Shown here piece by piece: positions 1 to 8,213 of a stretch of DNA of 25,055 nt. Numbering within the stretch: the stretch's first letter is position 1; each line of letters opens with the position of its first letter. The DNA is from a virus, in the IMG/VR virus record IMGVR_UViG_3300048065_000098, positions 1-25,055 of that record, one strand, 5' to 3'. The translations under genes and the position numbers were made by a program. The notes below the pieces were generated by a model that saw only the letters and a list, made by a program, of their open reading frames with translations, was not told the DNA's origin and searched no databases.

Positions 1-2
1 TC

Positions 3-1217
3 GCGTCGATTTACTTTCCGTCGTGGGCGATGGGCTTGAAGCCTGACATGAAGATCATGCAGACCACGCACACGGCTGACTTATCGATCAATTTTGGCCG
101 TAAGGTGCGAAATTTGATGGATTCAGACGAGTACTCAAAAATATTTGGCGAGGTATCCTTGGCCTCCGACTCAAAAAGTGCTGGAAAGTGGCAAACGAAC
201 AAGGGTGGGGAATATTTTGCGGCTGGTGTGGGTGGTGCGATAGCGGGGCGTGGTGCAGATTTGCTGATCATTGACGATCCGCACTCTGAGCAGGACGCGA
301 TGTCGATTAATTTGTTGGATTCTTGTTACGAGTGGTACACATCTGGCCCCCGTCAGCGTTTACAGCCTGGTGGTGCGATTGTAATTGTGATGACTCGGTG
401 GAATACGGCGGATTTGACGGGAAGGTTGTTGAATCGGCAGACGGAGAGTCACTCGGATCAGTGGGAGGTGGTTGAGTTACCGGCCATTTTCGAGGATTCG
501 GGCAATGTTTTGTGGCCTGAGTTCTGGAAGAAGGAGGAATTGGAGTCTGTAAAGGCGTCGATTCCTGTATCTAAGTGGAATGCCCAGTACCAGCAGAACC
601 CTACGTCGGAAGAGGGTGCGATTATCAAGCGAGATTGGTGGCAGTTGTGGGAGCATGACGAGCCGCCTAACTGTCACTATGTGATTCAGAGTTATGACAC
701 GGCGTTTTCCAAGAAGGAGACGGCTGACTACAGCGCGATCACGACCTGGGGCGTATTTCAGCCGACTGAGGGCGGTGGTGACGCGATTGTGTTGTTGGAT
801 GCTCAGAAGGGTCGGTGGGATTTCCCTGAGTTGAAGGCGATTGCCCAGGAGCAGTATTCGGAATACCAGCCGGATATGGTTTTGATTGAGGCTCAGGCGA
901 GTGGCACGCCGTTGACGCACGAGTTGAGGGCTATGGGCATCCCTGTGGTGAATTACCGGCCATCTAGGGGTAATGACAAGATGTCGCGTGTACACGCTGT
1001 TAGCCCTGTGTTTGAGGCTGGTATGGTATGGGCGCCTGACCGTGTATTTGCGGACGAGGTGATTGAGGAGTGTGCTGCATTTCCGTTTGCACCGCACGAT
1101 GATTATGTGGACACTACGACGCAGGCGATATTAAGATTCCGTCAAGGTAACTTCATTAATCTTTATTCTGACGAGGAGGAAGAGGAAGTATACCGTCAAC
1201 AACGCGCATATTATTAA
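3..1217 (+). CDS. terL: Phage terminase large subunit, 5'-truncated by the window edge
   Basis: DNA-packaging motor: ATPase that pumps DNA through the portal plus a nuclease that cuts the concatemer. The frame is open from base 3, so 404 residues of the C-terminal part are present; the ATG at 30 is internal and the Walker A region lies upstream. Visible, counted from that ATG: a Walker B-like LLIIDDP at 79-84, a coupling-motif-like MTRWN at 121-125, then an RNase H-type nuclease domain with candidate acidic residues in QSYDTAF (D223), LIEAQ (E287) and HDDYVD (D358/D361). The C-terminus ends in an acidic run (EEEEE). The position ahead of portal and capsid genes fits. The Walker B carries DDP rather than the common DE, a variant seen in some terminase families. 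Family assignment is firm; the exact subfamily is not. Confidence 0.93.
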   Translation, partial: ASIYFPSWAMGLKPDMKIMQTTHTADLSINFGRKVRNLMDSDEYSKIFGEVSLASDSKSAGKWQTNKGGEYFAAGVGGAIAGRGADLLIIDDPHSEQDAMSINLLDSCYEWYTSGPRQRLQPGGAIVIVMTRWNTADLTGRLLNRQTESHSDQWEVVELPAIFEDSGNVLWPEFWKKEELESVKASIPVSKWNAQYQQNPTSEEGAIIKRDWWQLWEHDEPPNCHYVIQSYDTAFSKKETADYSAITTWGVFQPTEGGGDAIVLLDAQKGRWDFPELKAIAQEQYSEYQPDMVLIEAQASGTPLTHELRAMGIPVVNYRPSRGNDKMSRVHAVSPVFEAGMVWAPDRVFADEVIEECAAFPFAPHDDYVDTTTQAILRFRQGNFINLYSDEEEEEVYRQQRAYY

Positions 1218-1271
1218 GCCCCCATACGGGCATCCCCCACGAACATACGTTATGGGGAAAGGAGAACAAAC

Positions 1272-2078
1272 ATGGCAAATGGACGTACTGGCAGGACTGC
1301 AGCAAAAAATTCTTTATTTACTTCTGGTGAAGAGATAGCTGAGAGGAAGCGTAAAGAGCGCGCTTCTTTTGGTTCTAAAGTTGATGAGGCGAATGCAAAG
1401 AGAAAGGCTGAGCGTGAAGCGAAAGCTGCTAAGCGCAAGGAGCAGATGGAAGAATCTACTGCTCGTCTTTCTGAGCGCAAGAAGGCTGCTCGTCTCAAGC
1501 CTCAGAAAAACCGTAACCCACGCGGCAAGGGTTCGGCAAAAGCTGCGGCAGCAACAGCGGCACCTGCAGCACCTGCGGCATCCAAGGGGTCTAAGGAATC
1601 TACTTCTAGCAAGGCTCAGCCCAAGTTTGGTGTTGGTAAAGAGTTCACGATCCGTGGTGGCAAGGCGAACGTTACTGCTGATCAGTTGAAGAAGACTGGT
1701 CTTACGCAAGCTCAGTACATGAAGCAGTGGCGTGCTACTAACAAGCGTCCTACTGCAGCTACGGCCAAGAAGGCCGCGTCTGCCTCTTCTGCTTCTTCTG
1801 CGAAGAAACCTGCTACTAAGAAGGTAGGTCTTCTTCGTCGTGTTCTTTTGGGTAAGGACGGTAAGTTTGGTGGCGCTCGTGGCGCGATTGACTTCTTGCC
1901 TGGTAAGTCTCGCCCTAAGAAAAAAGCCATGGGCGGCATGATGAAGTCTAAGGGCATGGCCAAGGGCGGCGCTATGAAGAAGAAGGGCTACTCTATGGGT
2001 GGCGCTGTTTCAAAGAAGGCTACTAAGCCACGCGGTGTAGGCGCGGCCACTCGCGGTTACGGCAGGGCGATGAAGTAA
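1272..2078 (+). CDS. Highly basic Lys/Ala-rich small phage protein, function unknown
   Basis: A 268-residue protein dominated by Lys, Arg, Ala, Ser and Gly. Residues 19-80 form a charged, probably helical stretch of Lys/Arg/Glu. Residues about 85-115 are an Ala/Pro/Ser/Lys linker. Residues 120-150 include the more ordered segment VTADQLKKTGLTQAQYMKQW. The C-terminal 50 residues repeat Lys-Met-Gly units (MGGMM, MAKGGAMKKKGYSMGGA) and end with RGVGAATRG. An AAAGGAGA ribosome site at 1258-1265 supports the ATG. The composition suggests nucleic-acid binding or a packaged, histone-like protein, but this is inference; no known domain is recognised. It overlaps the next gene by one base (TAATG), indicating translational coupling. 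Confidence 0.8.
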   Translation: MANGRTGRTAAKNSLFTSGEEIAERKRKERASFGSKVDEANAKRKAEREAKAAKRKEQMEESTARLSERKKAARLKPQKNRNPRGKGSAKAAAATAAPAAPAASKGSKESTSSKAQPKFGVGKEFTIRGGKANVTADQLKKTGLTQAQYMKQWRATNKRPTAATAKKAASASSASSAKKPATKKVGLLRRVLLGKDGKFGGARGAIDFLPGKSRPKKKAMGGMMKSKGMAKGGAMKKKGYSMGGAVSKKATKPRGVGAATRGYGRAMK

Positions 2079-2470
2079 TGGCTGCTCCGCTCTTTCCTAT
2101 CATAGCCCTCATCGCCAAGAAGGGTGTTGAGGCTGCGATCAAGAAGTATGGAAAGACTGCTGTAAAGAAAGCGCAAGAGGCTTCTAAGAACCAGCCCACT
2201 CCGAAATACATGCGGGATCAGAAAGGCCCGTCGATTGCTGATCGTGAGCGTGCAGCGACTTCAGCGAAGAAGACTCGCAACCGTGTTGTTGCGGGCGCGA
2301 CTGGTGTTGGTACAGCTACGGCAGGCATAAACGAGTTGATGACCCGTGTTGGTCGTGCGGAGATGGAGAAGCGTGGCATCAAGCCATCCAATTCTCCTAT
2401 CAAGAGAGCCAAAGGCGGCATGGCCAATAAGCGCGCTAAGAGCACCAAGTGGGAAGCCAAGTGGGGATAG
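2078..2470 (+). CDS. Small basic phage protein with hydrophobic N-terminus, function unknown
   Basis: A 130-residue basic protein. Residues 1-16 are hydrophobic (MAAPLFPIIALIAKKG), followed by Lys-rich helix-like sequence to about residue 37. A Lys/Arg-rich middle carries a short Gly/Ala/Val stretch around residues 70-82 (VVAGATGVGTATAG). The C-terminal part has a KRAKGGM motif like the repeats at the end of the preceding gene. It is coupled to that gene by TAATG and overlaps the next one. It could be membrane-associated or bind DNA; nothing in the sequence decides. No known family is recognised. Confidence 0.75.
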   Translation: MAAPLFPIIALIAKKGVEAAIKKYGKTAVKKAQEASKNQPTPKYMRDQKGPSIADRERAATSAKKTRNRVVAGATGVGTATAGINELMTRVGRAEMEKRGIKPSNSPIKRAKGGMANKRAKSTKWEAKWG

Positions 2471-3351
2471 AAGACCTGCTGCGGGATGCCTTGTCTGAGG
2501 AAGCTCGTGCGGCATCTGAACAGATGGCTGACATTGAGTTTGAGGATGAGATTCAGACCCGTCTTCCCGAAGACCTCCGCTATGGCGGCCTTTATGGCTT
2601 AATGTCTTATCTGGGCATGCAAGGCCAAGGTGATCAGGAAGGGTCACAAGGCCGACGCGCTGTTATCAAGCCTAAAGGCATGCCGAGAGGTGGTGAAGAG
2701 CAATACGTCTCAACCACCGCCGGTTCATACTACTTGCCACAAGCAGACGCTAATCGTGTTGCTAGGCGGATAGATCAAGGAATGGGTCTTGATTTCTACC
2801 AAGGCTCTTACCCCAAGCCTGATGAGATCAGGTACTTTCAAGCAACCAGTCCAAAAACAATAGAGAACTATGGCGTTGGTGATTTAGATCAAACATCAGA
2901 CACCGTGTCTCATGAGCTATTCCATAGAGGTCAAAACCTGCCCTTCTTGGAAGAGATGCTTGAAGAGGTAAATCAGAAGATGGATCTTGCTGACCGCGAC
3001 TCTGTGATGGGCCGCGTTGAGTATGAGAGCCTTAAAGACCAACGCTCTAGGCTCAGAAATCTTGTGCGCGAAGGGCACTATTACCTAGATGCCTTGGCCA
3101 AAAAAAATCCAACCACCAGTGAAGACAAGCAAAGAAGAGATGATCTATTGGAGATCTATGGTTACTATCCCATAGGTTCAGACAGAACTCGTCTAAATGA
3201 GCTTGAAGACTTGCAAGACGATATCAGAGGTTATTTAACGCCTGAAAAACAAAAGGAACTTGGGGTCAGGCTTCCAACCCCTGCGGCGAAACCAAAAGAA
3301 CCGCCAGGCTTTGTTGAACGGGCAATAGACTATGCTAAGGACATTTTTTAA
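2449..3351 (+). CDS. Putative zincin-like (HExxH) phage protein
   Basis: A 300-residue protein starting at a GTG inside the preceding gene (22-base overlap). A second in-frame GTG at 2461 is an equally plausible start. The N-terminal 60 residues are acidic and helical. The central part contains DTVSHELFHRG, with HELFH at residues 155-159 (bases 2911-2925), which matches the HExxH zinc-binding core of metallopeptidases. A later VREGHYYLDAL around 206-216 could provide a third ligand. The residue after the second His is Arg, which departs from the strict zincin consensus, so activity is uncertain. The C-terminal third is charged and helical. If active, it may be a maturation or host-directed protease; this is inference from the motif alone. 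Confidence 0.72.
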   Translation: MGSQVGIEDLLRDALSEEARAASEQMADIEFEDEIQTRLPEDLRYGGLYGLMSYLGMQGQGDQEGSQGRRAVIKPKGMPRGGEEQYVSTTAGSYYLPQADANRVARRIDQGMGLDFYQGSYPKPDEIRYFQATSPKTIENYGVGDLDQTSDTVSHELFHRGQNLPFLEEMLEEVNQKMDLADRDSVMGRVEYESLKDQRSRLRNLVREGHYYLDALAKKNPTTSEDKQRRDDLLEIYGYYPIGSDRTRLNELEDLQDDIRGYLTPEKQKELGVRLPTPAAKPKEPPGFVERAIDYAKDIF

Positions 3352-4032
3352 TTGCCATACTTACAAAGCAACATCCCACACTTCAAAGCGTGGGTGAGAC
3401 GGGAATACACACACAATCACGAGAAATACCATGGCGAGTTTTTACACGCGATGGTTATTGCTGTAACTACGATGCCTACGAGATGCCTCAGTTTTCAGGT
3501 TATTTTCACTGGGTGTGAAACTGACGATGATGAGGACGAACCGAATGTTCATGGTGGAGCCATGTGGGCAAGAATGCCAATCACCGCTTTGGTCGCGGAT
3601 ACGCCGTTTGAGGAGTGGCCAGTCCCCATGGCGGTACATGATGCCCAGCCTTGGGACTGTTCTTCTCACACTCATGCTGTATACGTTTTAGATCGCGCAA
3701 CGCCGTGCCCCTGGATGGCCAAGATTGGTGGGGAAATGTACCCCGCGAAGTACTTGTTCACTGTGGATTATGCTGAGAATGAGATCGCTGATGATCCTGC
3801 ACAGCACAAGCAATCGCATGTGATGGAGTTACTTGATGCTGGCGAGTGGACTGGGAATATAGTAGCTTTGCCAAACAACAGGGTGAGGGTGACGCATCCT
3901 GCGTGGTTTGAGACTGGTGATGGCGCCCCTGATTTTAGGCCGTCACAGCATATTCATTACAGCAAGTCGGACTTGGATTACACGCTAGATGTGAACCGTA
4001 TCTTCGATAATCTGTACGCAGACAAAGACTGA
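3352..4032 (+). CDS. Conserved-looking phage protein of unknown function
   Basis: A 226-residue protein that begins with TTG immediately after the TAA of the preceding gene; both are in the same frame. A possible AAGGA ribosome site lies at about 3336-3340. The protein looks globular and is rich in His, Trp and Cys, starting MPYLQSNIPHFKAWVRREYT and containing an acidic loop (TDDDEDEPN). No catalytic motif or membrane segment is recognised. From memory, similar proteins starting MPYLQSNIP sit between terminase and portal in uncultured marine phages, but I could not search for them. Its place in the packaging/head module suggests a role in head assembly or packaging. Confidence 0.75.
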   Translation: MPYLQSNIPHFKAWVRREYTHNHEKYHGEFLHAMVIAVTTMPTRCLSFQVIFTGCETDDDEDEPNVHGGAMWARMPITALVADTPFEEWPVPMAVHDAQPWDCSSHTHAVYVLDRATPCPWMAKIGGEMYPAKYLFTVDYAENEIADDPAQHKQSHVMELLDAGEWTGNIVALPNNRVRVTHPAWFETGDGAPDFRPSQHIHYSKSDLDYTLDVNRIFDNLYADKD

Positions 4033-4055
4033 GACGAACTCAGAAAGGGCGAGCC

Positions 4056-6602
4056 ATGGCTATAGAGCGCGGTGTAGATGACGTTGATATCGATGAACTT
4101 GATATCGAAAACAGTTCAAAAGAGATTCAGCTTTCTGAGGGCTCTGATGAAGACCTGATGTTTGATGACATGGACGATGAAGATGCCATGATGATGGACG
4201 ATGGCACCATGGTCTTTGGTGAAGGTGATCTTGACATGGAGGCTCCTCTTGCGTTTGACGCCAACCTTGCAGAGGTTATTGATCAAGCGGATCTAGGCCG
4301 AATCTACTCTGACTTGATGGGTGATATTGATGACGATAAGTCATCGCGCAAAGAGTGGATTGATCAGTACACCGAGGGCTTGAAGTTCTTAGGTATGAAG
4401 TTTGAAGATCGCACAGAACCCTTTGACGGGGCTTCTGGCGTCATTCACCCCCTCTTGGCTGAGTCTGTCACGCAGTTCCAAGCACAAGCTTACAAAGAGA
4501 TGTTGCCTTCTGGCGGGCCTGTTAAGACGATGGTCATGGGTATGGGAACGCCCCAGACTGACCTTCAGGCTGCTCGTGTGCAGGAGTTCATGAACTATCT
4601 GATCACTCAGGAGATGAAAGAATACGATCCTGAGACAGACCAACTACTTTTCTATTTGCCTTTGTCTGGCAGTGCGTTCCGTAAGGTTCACTTTGATCAG
4701 TCGCTAGGCCGTCCTGTATCGCGTTTCATCCCGTCTGAGAAGCTGATTGTGCCTTATGGCACCACGAGTCTTGATGATGCGGTTCGTATCACGCATGTAA
4801 TTGACATGTCGATGAACGAGGTCCGCAAGCTTCAGCAGGCTGGTTTTTATCGCAAGACAAAGGTCAGTGGCGAGTCTGATGACTCGACATATTCAGCTAG
4901 TGACATTGAGGAAGAGATTGATGAACTACAAGGCGTTAAGCCATCTGGTAGCTCAAACGATTACGACGCCGAGGTTATGGAGGTTCATGTTGAGTTGGAC
5001 ATTCCAGGGTTTGAAGATGTCGATGCTCAAGGCGAAGAAACGGGCATCAAACTACCGTACATCGTCACGTTACTACCGAAGCAGAGCACTATCCTTTCTG
5101 TTCGCAGGAACTACAAGCAAGACGATGCTATGCGCCGTCGCATTGACTATTTTGTTCACTATAAGTTTCTGCCAGGTGTTGGTTTTTACGGTTTTGGTCT
5201 GACCCACATGATTGGTGGCTTGTCTCAAGCGGCCACTTCTATTCTGCGTCAGTTGATTGATGCCGGTACGTTGGCGAACTTGCCTGCAGGATTTAAGGCT
5301 CGTGGCATTCGTATACGAGACAACGATGTTCCATTGCAACCTGGCGAGTTCAGAGACATGGATGCGCCTGGTGGGTCATTGCGCGATGCGTTGATGCCCC
5401 TGCCGTTCAAAGAACCAAGCGGCACACTGTTGCAGTTGCTGGGCATGTTGGTTGAAGCAGGCCGTCGTTTCGCTTCTGTTGGTGACATGCAGATTGGTGA
5501 TGGCAATCAAGAGGCGCCTGTAGGCACAACGATTGCGTTGCTTGAGCGCGGTAGTCGAGTGATGAGCGCGATACACAAGCGAATGCATTACAGCCAGCGC
5601 GTGGAGTTCAACATACTTGCACGAGTGATCAAAGAGTCACCGATCAAGGCGTATCCATACCAGATCGCTAGTGGGCAGCAGCAGTTGTTGGCACAGGACT
5701 TTGATGATCGTATCGACATCATTCCTGTGTCTGACCCGAACATATTCTCCATGAGCCAGCGCGTTATGCTTGCTCAAGAGATGATGCAAATGGTCCAGTC
5801 GAACCCGCAGATCCATGGGCCACAAGGCATGTACGAGGCGTATCGCCGTATGTACGAGGCGATGGGTGTGCAGCAGATTGAGCAGTTGTTGCCACCACCA
5901 CCACAGCCTCAACCTGTGTCGCCAGCAATGGAGAACTCTGGGTTCTTGCAGATGCAGCCTGCACAGGCGTTTGCTGAACAAGATCACGATGCTCACATTG
6001 ATTCGCATATTGCGTTATTAAAAACACCGCTTATTTCTGCAGCGCCTCCTGGTCAACAGCAGGGCATGTCGATGATTCAAGCGCACATTTATCAGCACAT
6101 TGATTTCAAAGCGCGTGAGATGGCTCAGCAAGACCCTGAGATTCAACAGATGCAGCAACAGATGCAGCAGACTCAGCAGCAAGCTCAGATGGATCCGATG
6201 ATGATGCAGCAGGTTCAGATGCAAATGCAGCAGATGCAACAGCAGATGCAGGTGATCATGGAAGACAAGGTCGCACAGATTTCTATGCAGTTGACTGAGG
6301 CTATGGCGCCAGAGCTTGCGCCGACACAACAAGATGACCCGCTGGTTAATCTGCGTGATCGTGAGCTTGATATCAAAGAAGCGGATCTGCAGCGCAAAGC
6401 TGAGGAAGCTGATCGAAGAATTAAGCTGGAAAGTGAGCGAATTGATAACACTGCCGACATGGCTGATGAGCGCATGGACTTACAGCGCGAATTGGCTGAA
6501 ATGAAAGATAGTGTTGCAAGGGAAAGAATCGACTTGCAGAAATCTGCTCAAATGGCTAAAACTGCAGAAAACGTGGCGAAAGAATTTTTCGGTAATCGAT
6601 AG
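4056..6602 (+). CDS. Portal protein (head-tail connector)
   Basis: The dodecameric portal forms the vertex through which DNA enters and leaves the capsid. At 848 residues it is in the size range of large podovirus portals of the P22 type. Residues 1-70 are unusually acidic and Met-rich (DDMDDEDAMMMDDG). The core begins around residue 90 with SSRKEWIDQYTEGLKFLGM and continues with the FDGASGVIHPLLAESV region and a glycine-rich wing/stem. Residues 697-732 are almost pure Gln/Met, followed by a charged coiled coil to the end, consistent with a barrel or internal extension. An AAAGGG ribosome site at 4044-4049 supports the ATG. Its position after the terminase and before the scaffold is diagnostic. 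The family call is firm; the role of the acidic N-terminus is unknown. Confidence 0.93.
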   Translation: MAIERGVDDVDIDELDIENSSKEIQLSEGSDEDLMFDDMDDEDAMMMDDGTMVFGEGDLDMEAPLAFDANLAEVIDQADLGRIYSDLMGDIDDDKSSRKEWIDQYTEGLKFLGMKFEDRTEPFDGASGVIHPLLAESVTQFQAQAYKEMLPSGGPVKTMVMGMGTPQTDLQAARVQEFMNYLITQEMKEYDPETDQLLFYLPLSGSAFRKVHFDQSLGRPVSRFIPSEKLIVPYGTTSLDDAVRITHVIDMSMNEVRKLQQAGFYRKTKVSGESDDSTYSASDIEEEIDELQGVKPSGSSNDYDAEVMEVHVELDIPGFEDVDAQGEETGIKLPYIVTLLPKQSTILSVRRNYKQDDAMRRRIDYFVHYKFLPGVGFYGFGLTHMIGGLSQAATSILRQLIDAGTLANLPAGFKARGIRIRDNDVPLQPGEFRDMDAPGGSLRDALMPLPFKEPSGTLLQLLGMLVEAGRRFASVGDMQIGDGNQEAPVGTTIALLERGSRVMSAIHKRMHYSQRVEFNILARVIKESPIKAYPYQIASGQQQLLAQDFDDRIDIIPVSDPNIFSMSQRVMLAQEMMQMVQSNPQIHGPQGMYEAYRRMYEAMGVQQIEQLLPPPPQPQPVSPAMENSGFLQMQPAQAFAEQDHDAHIDSHIALLKTPLISAAPPGQQQGMSMIQAHIYQHIDFKAREMAQQDPEIQQMQQQMQQTQQQAQMDPMMMQQVQMQMQQMQQQMQVIMEDKVAQISMQLTEAMAPELAPTQQDDPLVNLRDRELDIKEADLQRKAEEADRRIKLESERIDNTADMADERMDLQRELAEMKDSVARERIDLQKSAQMAKTAENVAKEFFGNR
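6144..6251 (+). repeat. Gln/Met triplet-rich low-complexity tract within the portal gene
   Basis: Thirty-six codons consisting mostly of CAG, CAA and ATG encode a Gln/Met-rich segment (portal residues 697-732). Units such as CAGATGCAGCAA recur with slight variation. Such a tract can expand or contract by slippage and probably encodes a long helix. Confidence 0.8.
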
Positions 6603-6613
6603 AGAGATTTACA

Positions 6614-6856
6614 ATGAGTTCAGTACGACAGAAAATGGCCCAAGTTCAGAAGGCCGCAAACAAGGCATTTGAGGCTTTGAAGAATGGCGAAGAACCAAAG
6701 CCCATCCAACCGGCAGTTGTGGAAGAAGTTTCTGCGGAAACTGAAGCGAATGTTGAGACGATGGTCGAACCCAAAGTAAAGGCCGCGCCCAAGAAGAAAG
6801 CCGCGCCTAAAGCTAAGGCCGCACCCAAATTAGCACCTAAAGGTAAAAAGTCATGA
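6614..6856 (+). CDS. Small Lys/Ala/Pro-rich protein, function unknown
   Basis: An 80-residue protein. Residues 1-25 look helical (RQKMAQVQKAANKAFEAL). The middle is acidic and Glu/Val-rich. The last 25 residues are a repeated KKAAPKAKAAPK basic tail resembling histone H1-type tails. It overlaps the next gene by the tetranucleotide ATGA. Its place just after the portal suggests a minor head component; the tail suggests DNA or capsid-interior contact. Both are inference and no known family is recognised. Confidence 0.72.
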   Translation: MSSVRQKMAQVQKAANKAFEALKNGEEPKPIQPAVVEEVSAETEANVETMVEPKVKAAPKKKAAPKAKAAPKLAPKGKKS

Positions 6857-7047
6857 TCAAGCGTCAAACAAGTTTTCCTCAGCCCAAGATTACCGACAGC
6901 AAGGTATCTATTAAGGATCAGGGCACCGTTAACTATGCGAAGGCTGAAACCATTGCTACCCCAGGCAAGCCCGCCCCTTTTGGCGCTGGTGAGTCTCGAG
7001 GCGGTGGTGCGGCACTGCGCGGCAAGAAATTCAGCGGGATTTACTAA
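6853..7047 (+). CDS. Small basic protein ending in an RGGGAALRG motif
   Basis: A 64-residue protein of low complexity and no recognised family. The first 45 residues are polar with Lys, Thr and Pro. Residues 49-57 are RGGGAALRG, followed by KKFSGIY. This C-terminal motif closely resembles RGVGAATRG near the end of the gene at 1272-2078. It is coupled to both neighbours (ATGA upstream, TAATG downstream), so it is very likely translated. Function unknown. Confidence 0.75.
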   Translation: MIKRQTSFPQPKITDSKVSIKDQGTVNYAKAETIATPGKPAPFGAGESRGGGAALRGKKFSGIY

Positions 7048-8213
7048 TGAGCGCGCTTCCCATTCGAGGTTATTCGCCCAATCGTCAAGATTACATTGAT
7101 GATCCTGATAAGTTTAATAATCCCATGCTAGGTCGCCCGTTGCCGACGCCACCACTTAACCCCAACAGGTTTATCAGTGTAGAAGAGTTCGAGGGTAGAT
7201 CTCCGTCTCCACGCCGCCCAGACGATGGGATTCGTATGCGTATGGAAGGCACTCTTGATCCATCAAGAGGCACTCGTCGACCAGACGATGTGTACAACCG
7301 TGGGCAAGCACCCGTTGAAATGCCCATGCCTCCAGCGCCCATAGCGACTGAAGTATTTATGAGGCCAGGGCGAGGCAATCCTAATGAAGTTTATGGCATC
7401 ACTGTAGGAGAACGTGTTCCGGGCATGAGTGACGGTCTTCCGAGATCACCTCAAATGCCTGCCACACAACAGCAGGCTGGCGGGGTATCTTTCGAGTCAG
7501 ACTATATTGACTGGATGGAGTCTAAGCCTACAAAGCCCAGACGGCCTAAAGGTATGGGTGCGGCAAGTAAGAGTTATCAAAAAGCGAACAGGGAATACAA
7601 AGAAAATTTAAAGCAGTGGGAAGCAAGCAAGCCATCAAGGGCGATGTACATCACCGCGCCTGCGACTACGGCTCCTACAGAGTCTTCTCCTCCACCAGAA
7701 TTTGTGCCCCCTCCCACAGAAACGCCGGATAAGTTTGAAGGCAGATATGTTCCGCCAACATCAAACCTTGGCACTCCTGACTCACTAATATCAAGCAACA
7801 TCGTTGGTCAGTCGTATGACCCAGGCTTTGCAGCAAGATTTCTTGCAGGCGGCACGGGTGAAACCAATGTAGATGCAGGCAATGGCATTGGCATGATGGT
7901 GATGCCACAACGACCAGAACCACCAGTTGGTAGCGTTTTTGGCGGGTATGGTCAGCAAGCACCTATGCAGGCTTTAGCGCCTTACGCAGGAATGGCTCAG
8001 TCGCAACCTATGCCAACTGACTTCTTCCCAACGTATATTCCAAAGCCTGATCCTATTTATGAAACAGTGCCACGGCCTGAGGCTAATCAACCAGCGCCGC
8101 AGCCTAATGCACAGCCTGTAATGTCTTCTAACATCCCAGGCGCCATTCCGGGCAATACGCCTGGAGTTGATTTCAATGTTTTTGAAAATCCGATGGGGTC
8201 CTACGTTAGATAA
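7047..8213 (+). CDS. Proline-rich, probably disordered phage protein, function unknown
   Basis: A 388-residue protein with high Pro, Gly, Met and Gln content and few hydrophobic core stretches, so probably largely disordered. The internal sequence repeats RRPDDGIR and RRPDDVYN at about residues 56-63 and 77-84. A KGMGAASK motif at 168-175 resembles the RG-G-AA motif in two other genes of this window. The segment around 160-200 is Lys-rich and helical. It starts with a TAATG overlap and ends directly before the next ATG. Its place between portal and scaffold suggests a minor head or ejection-associated protein; there is no domain evidence. Confidence 0.72.
   Translation: MSALPIRGYSPNRQDYIDDPDKFNNPMLGRPLPTPPLNPNRFISVEEFEGRSPSPRRPDDGIRMRMEGTLDPSRGTRRPDDVYNRGQAPVEMPMPPAPIATEVFMRPGRGNPNEVYGITVGERVPGMSDGLPRSPQMPATQQQAGGVSFESDYIDWMESKPTKPRRPKGMGAASKSYQKANREYKENLKQWEASKPSRAMYITAPATTAPTESSPPPEFVPPPTETPDKFEGRYVPPTSNLGTPDSLISSNIVGQSYDPGFAARFLAGGTGETNVDAGNGIGMMVMPQRPEPPVGSVFGGYGQQAPMQALAPYAGMAQSQPMPTDFFPTYIPKPDPIYETVPRPEANQPAPQPNAQPVMSSNIPGAIPGNTPGVDFNVFENPMGSYVR

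Noticed and set aside
477-1097. Long open frame on the minus strand opposite the terminase (206 residues)
   Set aside because: It lies fully inside a well supported + strand gene, its Arg/Leu-rich sequence is typical of an antisense shadow, and no minus-strand gene is supported anywhere else in the window.
1218-1271. Possible terminator after the terminase gene
   Set aside because: Only a 4-base GCCC/GGGC stem and a very widely spaced CCCCAT/ATGGGG pair are present, with no T-tract.
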